NCBI GenBank assembly: GCA_036835375.1
Contig: DAITMB010000188.1
Coordinates: 1 to 7,147, forward strand
Reading direction: 5' to 3'
Length of the DNA stretch: 7,147 nt
DNA from: JANQTF01 sp036835375
Lineage (GTDB): Bacteria > Bacteroidota > Bacteroidia > J057
Shown one piece after another: positions 1 through 5,779 of this stretch; the first letter of the stretch is position 1, and every line of letters begins with the position of its first letter. Both the position numbers and the translations under genes were made by a program. The notes beneath the pieces are model-generated. The model did not search any database. It was not told the origin of the DNA and was given only the letters and a program-made list of their open reading frames with translations.

Positions 1-2
1 AA

Positions 3-551
3 TTGGGAGCCTTGAGAGATCACTTTGAGCATAATACTAGGTATGATAGAGATAAAGACACTAAATAGTAGGGAAAGATGGGATTAATCCAGTCTAGCGG
101 AAATGTTGATAGGTATTGATATGCCACGTCAATGGGATGGGATATGAATCTTATTTTTTCTAATTATCCGAAATATACATAGATAGAAACGATTTAGATG
201 AAGGGGGCTCCAATCCTGGGCTAATCTCATTTGTATCCGAGATGGAACAAATGAGAAGGGGAAATCCGAGTGGGTTTTCATACGAAGACTTAGTATCTAA
301 TAGGCTTGGAGCCAGGTTTGCGCAAATGTATTCTGAAGGAATAACAAGGGGAGGAATGACATTGGAGGAAGCATTGGGTGACTTTTTTTACGTTGCTGGG
401 TGCGGTAGAACCCGAAGAAGCTCCAAATTTTGACTTCATACCTCATATTGCAGATAACTACCATGTCAAAAAATTCGATGGAAATCCGTTGGTTGGTCAA
501 GAACTCCATGCCTATGCGGTCAACAAGATACATAAGGATCAAGCGCTGTGA
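3..551 (+). pseudogene. Decayed protein-coding remnant with several frame breaks, function unknown
   Basis: No intact gene covers this stretch, but protein-like sequence appears in successive frames. Frame 3 is open from base 3 to 65 and ends in two consecutive stops. A second frame is open from 164 to 433, with the first ATG at 242, and carries the motif GFSYEDLVSNRLGARF. It is then broken at a run of seven T (383-389). Skipping one T gives a continuation from 390 to 551 (...LLGAVEPEEAPNFDF...) that ends at TGA 549-551. With one T fewer, the ATG at 242 would encode about 102 residues, and the open frame extends upstream of it to 164. The SxEDLxSNxLGxR-like motif followed by an LGAV segment loosely recalls uncharacterised DUF4056-type proteins; this is from memory and weak. 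The region is more AT-rich than the rest of the window. Alternatives are a sequencing indel or transcriptional slippage at T7. Confidence 0.45.
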
Positions 552-557
552 CGCTTG
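540..557 (+). terminator. Small hairpin spanning the stop codon of the remnant
   Basis: CAAGCG (540-545) and CGCTTG (552-557) form a perfect 6-bp stem around a 6-base loop that contains the TGA stop (549-551). No T-run follows on the plus strand, so it is at best a weak or Rho-assisted terminator, or chance. Confidence 0.2.
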
Positions 558-650
558 CGCTACTTCGGGGCCGGAATAAAAACCACTACTGAGCGGAGTA
601 CATACGCCGCATCAACCAAAAATAAATCAAGCACAGGCAATCGACAGAGA

Positions 651-1751
651 TTAGTCTATGGAGGCTGCCGATACTTCGAAATCTAGGTCTTCCTCTAAAG
701 TGTGGATGCTTCCACCAGTCGTTTCAGCGATTTCGCGGTAGTGCGGATGAATCACACCATCTTCGGCTCTACAAAGGATGATGTGCACCGGATGCTTGAT
801 CTTGGGGAGCAACTCCATGTCACGCACTTCGCTCTTGTTGTCGGCAATCAAAATTATGGATTCGAAACCGTTGAGGTATTGCTGGCCAGTGAGAATGGCT
901 TCGAGGTCATTTTCTTCAGCATCGCCGCCGTTGCCTTTGGACATCACATGCGCCATCGTAGAGACAATTTCTTCCAAGTCGTTGGTCCGTGAGTGGTACA
1001 CGCCTCCAGTCTTTCCTGGCTTTTTCTGCCAGGTTTTTTTGGTATTTCCATCATTGAAAAACACGAAATGCGCCACCTTTTGCTCTGTTCTTTGCAATCT
1101 GAGCTTGTACCACAACACCAATTGTGCCCCGTGCTCATACATAGATCCGGTCCAGTCCATCACCACGAGCATATTATTCCACTCGGGATTTCGATCTAGC
1201 ACGTGAAACACAGTAGAATCTTTCACCCTCGCCTCGCCCGATATCAGCTGGCGGAGGTGCTCGGGAGAATTGACTTGATCCAGAACGGGAATTCTTTTGG
1301 GCTTATATTTGATCACGAACCCATGAAAATAGTTCTTGGCCTCCGACTCTGTCTTGCATCTGGTTTGGAGCACCATGTTCCACTTGATCCGCGGGTCGCG
1401 CAGGGTAGAGTCCAGCTCAAAAAGCGCCTCCAGACGATTAGAGAGGAGCTCATAATAGTTGGTTCGCCAGTGCTCAATATTCTCCGGGTACTTCGTGAAT
1501 ACCAAGTCGATCTCGTAAGCAACCTTGGTTCCCATGAGCAGGATCCAGTCTCCCGGGTTGAGGATCTCATGCTTGGCGTAGTCCGTTCGCAAAGCGAGTT
1601 GCGGGGTAAATTCAGCGAACTGATAGAATGGAAGTTCCCAACGATAGAATTGGATGCCATTGTGGATAAACGTGTCGTCATCATCCGCCATCGCTGAAGG
1701 CATGGCAAGGATCAAAAGGAAGAACCATGAAAGAATAAGTGGTTTATCCAT
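651..1751 (-). CDS. Exported von Willebrand factor A (vWA) domain protein
   Basis: This encodes a 366-residue protein that starts at ATG 1751, with GGAG about ten bases upstream as a possible ribosome site. The N-terminus is a clear signal peptide: MDKP, a hydrophobic stretch (residues 5-19), then AMA|DDDD, so signal peptidase I cleavage after residue 22 is likely and the protein acts outside the cytoplasm. Residues 25-185 match no domain I know; they are rich in aromatic and charged residues. Residues 192-350 look like a vWA fold: hydrophobic strand MLVVMD, metal-ion (MIDAS) motif D199-x-T201-x-S203, a possible third ligand in SRTND (T256), and GGDAEEN with D277 as the second acidic ligand. 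A later strand (SIILIAD, about 298-304) fits the Rossmann-like core. vWA domains bind proteins through a divalent metal, so a role in extracellular adhesion or assembly of a complex is plausible but not shown. No membrane anchor is visible after the signal peptide. It lies downstream of, and co-directional with, the small Sm-like gene, across 360 bases. Confidence 0.85.
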   Translation of the reverse strand: MDKPLILSWFFLLILAMPSAMADDDDTFIHNGIQFYRWELPFYQFAEFTPQLALRTDYAKHEILNPGDWILLMGTKVAYEIDLVFTKYPENIEHWRTNYYELLSNRLEALFELDSTLRDPRIKWNMVLQTRCKTESEAKNYFHGFVIKYKPKRIPVLDQVNSPEHLRQLISGEARVKDSTVFHVLDRNPEWNNMLVVMDWTGSMYEHGAQLVLWYKLRLQRTEQKVAHFVFFNDGNTKKTWQKKPGKTGGVYHSRTNDLEEIVSTMAHVMSKGNGGDAEENDLEAILTGQQYLNGFESIILIADNKSEVRDMELLPKIKHPVHIILCRAEDGVIHPHYREIAETTGGSIHTLEEDLDFEVSAASID

Positions 1752-2111
1752 GGGGTTGACTCTCCACAGTCAGTTTTTGTTTGGGGTATCGTAATCCTTG
1801 TATCAAAACGAAATTTGACTTAAAAAGATAATGAACTACTGGAATATACGCATATCGGTAGAGGGGAAATTGCGAGATGCGCATTTGGTCAAATTCGCGA
1901 AGTGACTGGTTCGTTTGTTCGCTCAACGATAATTTCGGCAAAGGTTTCAGCATTTCCGAGGCTATTGCTAAGCAAAGGAAAAGCAAAAGTGGCTAGTAAC
2001 AGATGAATTACGGACTCCGAAGAACAATACCCAAGGCAGTTCTTCTCCATTTCTGACGTGAACCCAACAAGTGTGATGTGTGGAGAACTCCCCTTTTCTC
2101 CGCGACCTTCG
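1752..2111. other. 360-base intergenic stretch without a convincing gene
   Basis: This separates the small Sm-like gene from the vWA gene and is AT-richer than the flanking genes. Two overlapping minus-strand open frames run through it. One ends at 1889 and includes a hydrophobic segment (HLLLATFAF) reachable from an internal ATG; the other starts at a TTG at 1986 and runs 8 bases into the vWA start. Neither has a credible start signal or a family signature. They could be a decayed small gene split by a frameshift. The promoter of the vWA gene probably lies here. TATCTTTT on the minus strand (around 1834-1827) is one base from the Bacteroidota -7 consensus TAnnTTTG, but I found no convincing -33 box. 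Confidence 0.5.
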
Positions 2112-2360
2112 CTACCAATGGTGAATCTCATCCCAGATGACTTCCCGAATGTCAGATAGCTCAAATCGATGCGTATGTCTGCGGAGATTATACCAAGCGG
2201 CATTCGGATCTTGGAGCACCAGGCCCTCGGCATCTGCGTGAGTGATCTTGCCTCGGTGGGTTGCCCCCGAAAAGAGCACGACATGGGCGAACCTTCCGGG
2301 GATCTGATCAAATGTCTGCTGCCAGCTCAGGCTAGTCAGGCGTCGGCTTCTTGTGCCCAT
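2112..2360 (-). CDS. Small conserved-looking protein with Sm-like (LSm) pattern
   Basis: This encodes 82 residues, ATG at 2360, 35 bases downstream of the dehydrogenase stop, so co-transcription is likely. No Shine-Dalgarno sequence is evident; the upstream bases are A-rich. After a basic N-terminus (residues 3-7, TRSRR), residues 20-76 follow the Sm-fold spacing: IPGRFAHVVLFSG (strands 1 and 2 with a turn), HRGKITHAD (G and D at the positions where Sm motif 1 has G and D), GLVLQD, and a final RFELSDIREVIWDE that resembles the Sm2 strand with I71 and V74. Sm-like proteins usually bind RNA as rings. This assignment rests on the hydrophobic pattern and the G/D spacing only. Codon use matches the neighbouring genes, and the overlapping alternative frames look much less protein-like. 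It could instead be an unrelated small beta-barrel protein. Confidence 0.65.
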   Translation of the reverse strand: MGTRSRRLTSLSWQQTFDQIPGRFAHVVLFSGATHRGKITHADAEGLVLQDPNAAWYNLRRHTHRFELSDIREVIWDEIHHW

Positions 2361-2395
2361 GATACTATTTTTTCAATTTGAACGATCAAACCGCC

Positions 2396-3097
2396 TCACA
2401 GATCACCGAGTTGTGGGCGAAGCACAATTTCTTCTACCACGGTCCGTCGGCTCAGGTTGGTCGCCAAAAATATGATGTCAGCGATGTCCTCCGGGGACAT
2501 GAGTCGATTTTCCGGACCCGTGTAGCTCGACCAGCTGTCTGTGAGCACAGCGCCCGGCATCACCGAGATGACCCGAATGCCATGAGGGCGAAGTTCCAGC
2601 CGCAAATTTTTGCTAAATCCAAGCATCGCAAATTTTGAAATACCATAGGACCCGCCGTTGGGGTAGGCACCCAATGCTGCGATAGAGGAGATATTGACAA
2701 TGGCCCCGCGTTGCTGGTTCTTCATGGCCCCGACCAAGCCTTTGGTCAGGTAATAGGCACTGTCCATATTGGTGCGCATCATCTGCTCATACACCTCATC
2801 CGCTTCCTCGTGCACACTTCCTGGCAGGTAAAATCCTGCATTGTTGATCAACACTTCCAAGGGGCCGAGTTGCTCGCCCACTTCGACGGCAAGGGCTTTG
2901 ACGGCTGTCTTTTGAGAAACGTCACAGACGAAGGTGATCAAATTCGGCATCGCTTTCTTGGCCGAGTCGAGCGCAGCACTGCCACGGGCACAGATTCCCA
3001 CCCGGTAGCCTGCCTCATAGTACTTGTGTGCCAAGGCAAGTCCGATTCCTTTAGAAGCACCTGAAATAAATATGCTGGGAGTAGTAGGAGTTTTCAT
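2396..3097 (-). CDS. Short-chain dehydrogenase/reductase (SDR), classical type
   Basis: This is a 233-residue cytosolic NAD(P)H-dependent oxidoreductase. The full classical SDR signature is present in order: dinucleotide-binding G13-ASKGIG19, CDVS (58-61) contacting the adenine, NNAG (85-88), the tetrad asparagine N110, catalytic S138 within NISS, and Y151-x-x-x-K155, with the usual 13-residue spacing from serine to tyrosine. PGAV (181-184) follows as expected. K16 in the glycine motif and R38 after the second strand point to NADP(H) over NAD(H). The length is that of single-domain SDRs such as 3-oxoacyl-ACP reductases or sepiapterin-reductase-like enzymes; the substrate cannot be read from the sequence. 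The ATG at 3097 leaves six residues before the first strand, normal for the family. It lies 55 bases downstream of murQ and 35 upstream of the small Sm-like gene, on the same strand. Confidence 0.92.
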   Translation of the reverse strand: MKTPTTPSIFISGASKGIGLALAHKYYEAGYRVGICARGSAALDSAKKAMPNLITFVCDVSQKTAVKALAVEVGEQLGPLEVLINNAGFYLPGSVHEEADEVYEQMMRTNMDSAYYLTKGLVGAMKNQQRGAIVNISSIAALGAYPNGGSYGISKFAMLGFSKNLRLELRPHGIRVISVMPGAVLTDSWSSYTGPENRLMSPEDIADIIFLATNLSRRTVVEEIVLRPQLGDL

Positions 3098-3110
3098 GCT
3101 GGAAAGGTAG

Positions 3111-3135
3111 AAAAAATTGCACCTGCTTTACAGGC
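3111..3135 (-). terminator. Weak hairpin plus T-tract after murQ
   Basis: On the minus strand, CCTG and CAGG (3134-3131 and 3125-3122) form a 4-bp stem, extendable by one G-T wobble, with a 5-base loop. GCAA and T6 (3116-3111) follow. The layout is that of an intrinsic terminator downstream of murQ, but the stem is short, so it would attenuate rather than stop transcription into the dehydrogenase gene. Confidence 0.3.
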
Positions 3136-3152
3136 TTATCTCGACGCCGGGC

Positions 3153-3995
3153 TTAGCCACGATGAGCTGCTATGGCTTCTCTAACGCTCTGATGCGACTT
3201 CAATAGTTCAGACGCCTCGGAATAACTCAGGCCACACGCCTCCATCACCATGCGCGTGCCGCGATCCACCAGCTTGTCGTTGGCGAGGCGCATGTCCACC
3301 ATCTTGTTTCCTTTGACGCGTCCAAGCTTGATCATGACAGAAGTGGTGATCATATTTAGGATCAGTTTCTGAGCTGTGCCAGCCTTCATGCGGGTGGAGC
3401 CAGTCACGAATTCGGGACCAACCACGGCCACCATTGGAAAATCAGCTTCCATCGCGAGCGGACTTCCTTCATTGCAAGTGATTCCTCCAGTAGCGATGCT
3501 CATCGATTTGCACTTTCGGAGGGCCCCGAGCACATAAGGGGTGGTGCCGCTGGCAGCAATGCCGATGACCATGTCTTTGACCGAGACTTGATGCGCTTCC
3601 AGGTCTTTCCAGCCTTGTATGGGATCATCTTCAGCGCCTTCTACCGCTTTGCGAATCGCTCCATCTCCGCCAGCGATGAGACCGATGACCCAATCATGCG
3701 GCACGCCGAAGGTGGGCGGGCACTCAGAGGCATCCAAAATGCCGAGACGTCCGCTGGTTCCACTTCCAAGGTAAAACAGCCGTCCACCGTTACTCATTTT
3801 TTCATACACCGCATCGACACATCGCTCAATCTCGCTGAGAATTCCGTAAATCACCCTTGGCACGAGGGTGTCTTCTTCGTTGATGTGTTGGAGCAGTTCG
3901 CTGGTGCTCATTTGCTCCAAATTGTCGTAGTGGGAGGGCGATTCGGTCGTTTTTTTCATCTCGGGGAAGGCTTGAGTGATAAGCGAATGTGTCAT
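3153..3995 (-). CDS. murQ: N-acetylmuramic acid 6-phosphate etherase (MurQ)
   Basis: MurQ cleaves the D-lactyl ether of MurNAc-6-phosphate to give GlcNAc-6-phosphate and D-lactate, a cytoplasmic step in recycling or catabolism of peptidoglycan sugars. The protein has 280 residues from ATG 3995 (E. coli enzyme about 298). The single SIS domain shows the sugar-phosphate loop LGSGTSGRLGILDASECPPT (76-95). The residues matching the catalytic acids E83 and E114 of E. coli MurQ are E91 in ASECPP and E119 in KAVEGAED. The family signature VGPEFVTGSTRMKAGTAQK (192-210) is complete, and the C-terminal helical region (DRGTRMVMEACGL) is present. The start is uncertain: the conserved part begins at M13 (MKKTTESPSHYDNLEQMS), whose ATG at 3959 follows CCCCGAG, while ATG 3995 has no ribosome site. 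It is first in a probable run with the SDR and Sm-like genes. A PIG-L/NagB-like gene about 1.8 kb away may act in the same sugar route. Confidence 0.95.
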   Translation of the reverse strand: MTHSLITQAFPEMKKTTESPSHYDNLEQMSTSELLQHINEEDTLVPRVIYGILSEIERCVDAVYEKMSNGGRLFYLGSGTSGRLGILDASECPPTFGVPHDWVIGLIAGGDGAIRKAVEGAEDDPIQGWKDLEAHQVSVKDMVIGIAASGTTPYVLGALRKCKSMSIATGGITCNEGSPLAMEADFPMVAVVGPEFVTGSTRMKAGTAQKLILNMITTSVMIKLGRVKGNKMVDMRLANDKLVDRGTRMVMEACGLSYSEASELLKSHQSVREAIAAHRG

Positions 3996-4303
3996 GTACT
4001 ACTTCAAAGGTAAGCGCTCAGGTGAGAAAGGCGTCGAGCATCTTCCAAAAATAGACATCCTCTGCCTCGCGTCGTGAGAGATCATTTCCAGATCCCATAA
4101 TACTTGAGTAGGTTGCAGCCTCAATCGCAGGAAAGCCGATCTGAATACCATAAGCAAACAAATACCACAAGTAATTTGCTTGCAAGAAGCAACGGCTCTG
4201 TGAAGGGGGGCGACGACAGTTTATTTTCTGTTTGCCCTGCACTTTTGCCCCGTTTACTACTCGCTGTTGAAGTAGTTGACCACACGTTATTGATGTGAAA
4301 AAA
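3996..4303. promoter_or_regulatory. Divergent intergenic region between murQ and the NYN nuclease gene
   Basis: About 300 bases separate two divergent starts, so promoters for both should lie here. The only recognisable box is TACCTTTG on the minus strand near murQ. For the plus-strand gene I found near-matches only (TAATTTG near 4171, one spacer base short) and no good -33 partner. A G6 run lies near 4205. A minus-strand frame ending at 4018 has a protein-like tail (SRREAEDVYFWKMLDAFL), but it runs antisense into the NYN gene and has no start signal, so it is not called. Confidence 0.5.
4005..4012 (-). promoter_or_regulatory. murQ: Candidate Bacteroidota -7 box (TACCTTTG) for murQ
   Basis: Read on the minus strand, TACCTTTG matches the phylum-typical -7 consensus TAnnTTTG exactly. 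It ends nine bases before ATG 3995, so transcripts would begin almost at that ATG, or about 40 bases before the alternative ATG 3959. No TTG-type -33 element was found at the expected distance, which lowers confidence. Confidence 0.35.
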
Positions 4304-5614
4304 ATGGAAGCCAACACCAATCAAGTAGCTATTTTCATTGATTTCGAGAACCTCGTTTACGGAATCCAAGACCCTAAAAAACCCATTTCGGAGGAAGATG
4401 AAGTGGATTGTGAGCCCATCGTTCGCCTGGCGGAAGAGTACGGGCGAGTGGTTCTGGCGCATGCCTACGCCGATTGGCGCAACCGGGTATTCAATCAGTA
4501 TCAGGTAGATCTCTACAAACTCGGCATCGACATAATGCACGTCATGGGCAAAAAGAGCGGCACTGGCTTCAAAAATGCAGTCGATATTAAAATGGCTGTT
4601 GATACCATCGAGACCATCTTTGCCTTTCCAGACATCAAGACCTTTGTGATCGTGTCGGGCGACCGCGATTTCATCCACGTGTTGAAGACCCTGCGCAAGT
4701 ATGGCCGCGAAGTCGTAGGAATTTCGCCTTCGCGCTCCGCTAGCGAGGATTTGGCCCAGCTCACCGACCGATTTCTCCGCTATGAATCACTGACCGAAAT
4801 TTTCTTCCAGGAAGCCACGGAGGAGAAAGAAGAAGGGATCACCACCAAGCTCGAAAACTTGCAGCGGGTGCTGCGCGAAGTCATGAGCGAGCGGCCCGAA
4901 GGCATTCAAGGGTCAGAACTCAAGGGACTGTTACGCAGAAGGATCAATGCCACTTTTGACGAGAGTGAGTATGGATTCTCGCGATTCATTGATCTGGTTC
5001 GCGCGTTCCCCAAAGACCTCAAGGTCAATCTCAATCCCGAGGGGGGGGACATGACCGTGCTCCCGGTTGCCGCAGAAAGCAAGCCCACTAAAGCTGCCAT
5101 GAAAGAAGGTGAAAGCAATGTAAAGGTGGATCAACTGATGGGGCAGGCCAGGCTTCGGCGCTATCGCTTCGAGCAGAACCCCAAGCGCAGGCGCACCATT
5201 CTCAAGGCGATGTTTGAAGCGATGAAAGGCCGCTCCTTTTCCCAAAACGATGTATTTGACCTCGTACAAGCCAAGCTCGAGCGCGACGATCTCTCTACGA
5301 CTGAGTTGTCAAAGTATTTCATGATTCTGTTCCAATCCCGCATTCTTTGGACCGAAAACAGCCAGGACGAGGAACTGCCGGCACGTGCCCGCAAAATGGT
5401 GCTCAACAATGCCATCAAGTCGCCCGACGATCTGGTAAAGCGATACGAAACTAGCGTCATCTATAAAGTTATGGAGCAGACGGGTCGCAAAGAGATTCCC
5501 CCGGCAGATCTTTGCACCATTCTCGGCCTCAAAGCCACTCGGGAAAACACCGCCTACGCCGTGGACCTCGATCTTCAAGCCAAAAAAATGCTCGCAAATA
5601 GCAAGGTCACCTAA
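4304..5614 (+). CDS. NYN-domain ribonuclease-like protein with LOTUS/OST-HTH domain and novel C-terminus
   Basis: This encodes 436 residues from ATG 4304; an in-frame GTG at 4295 would add three residues, and neither has a Shine-Dalgarno sequence. Residues 7-162 form a NYN (PIN-like, LabA/MARF1-type) domain. The metal-binding acids are visible: D13 and N16 in FIDFEN, D94 and D100 in NAVDIKMAVD, and D120 and D122 in VSGDRDF, so it should be an active metal-dependent ribonuclease. Residues about 182-255 match a LOTUS/OST-HTH module: a helix (LENLQRVLREVM), the G-x-x-G-S-x-L motif GIQGSELKGLLRR, then YGFSRFIDLVRAFP, and a final strand with TVLPV. LOTUS modules bind RNA or partner proteins. A charged linker (256-275) follows, encoded partly next to a G8 run. 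A helix-rich basic C-terminal region (276-436, RRYRFEQNPKRRR...) matches no family I know but could hold winged-helix units. It is divergent from murQ and convergent with the NagB-like gene, so it is probably its own transcript. Confidence 0.88.
   Translation: MEANTNQVAIFIDFENLVYGIQDPKKPISEEDEVDCEPIVRLAEEYGRVVLAHAYADWRNRVFNQYQVDLYKLGIDIMHVMGKKSGTGFKNAVDIKMAVDTIETIFAFPDIKTFVIVSGDRDFIHVLKTLRKYGREVVGISPSRSASEDLAQLTDRFLRYESLTEIFFQEATEEKEEGITTKLENLQRVLREVMSERPEGIQGSELKGLLRRRINATFDESEYGFSRFIDLVRAFPKDLKVNLNPEGGDMTVLPVAAESKPTKAAMKEGESNVKVDQLMGQARLRRYRFEQNPKRRRTILKAMFEAMKGRSFSQNDVFDLVQAKLERDDLSTTELSKYFMILFQSRILWTENSQDEELPARARKMVLNNAIKSPDDLVKRYETSVIYKVMEQTGRKEIPPADLCTILGLKATRENTAYAVDLDLQAKKMLANSKVT
5041..5048 (+). 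repeat. G8 homopolymer inside the NYN-LOTUS gene
   Basis: Eight consecutive G fall at the LOTUS-to-linker boundary (codons GAG GGG GGG GAC). In-frame here. A one-base slip would truncate the C-terminal region while leaving the NYN domain intact, so the tract could be a phase-variable site or simply an error-prone spot. Confidence 0.6.
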
Positions 5615-5652
5615 GCTCAAAAAACTTTCGCCCTGACTGTTACGAACTGATG

Positions 5653-5676
5653 GGTTCAAGCTAACTGTGATGAACC
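5653..5676. other. Hairpin in the convergent intergenic region
   Basis: GGTTCA (5653-5658) and TGAACC (5671-5676) make a perfect 6-bp stem with a 12-base loop. On the minus strand a T6 tract follows about 25 bases later (near 5624-5619), too distant for a classical intrinsic terminator of the NagB-like gene. Confidence 0.3.
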
Positions 5677-5684
5677 AATAATGC

Positions 5685-5724
5685 CCACCCCCCAAGTATG
5701 GCACTTGCGAGGTGGACATCTTTT
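5685..5724 (+). terminator. Probable terminator of the NYN-LOTUS gene
   Basis: CCACC (5685-5689) pairs with GGTGG (5711-5715), and CAAGT (5693-5697) with ACTTG (5703-5707). The two stems are separated by a symmetric 3x3 internal loop and closed by a 5-base loop. ACATCTTTT follows on the plus strand. It lies 70 bases after the NYN stop and before the end of the convergent gene. The T-run is short and offset by four bases, so efficiency is uncertain. Confidence 0.45.
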
Positions 5725-5779
5725 CATTTCAAATGGCGAAATGGATGAGATGTGCCTGGGCCAAAGTCCCCTCATTCCT

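Noticed and set aside
1203..1697. 164-residue plus-strand open frame
   Set aside because: It is antisense within the vWA gene, with no motifs and no start signal.
1889..2311. 140-residue minus-strand open frame overlapping the small Sm-like gene
   Set aside because: Its first half is the Sm-like gene read in another frame and lacks protein-like pattern. Only its tail in the intergenic gap is mentioned as an open question.
3588..4013. 141-residue plus-strand open frame
   Set aside because: It is antisense to murQ, with composition typical of a shadow frame.
4121..4678. 185-residue minus-strand open frame
   Set aside because: It is antisense to the catalytic part of the NYN domain, where the coding frame is certain.
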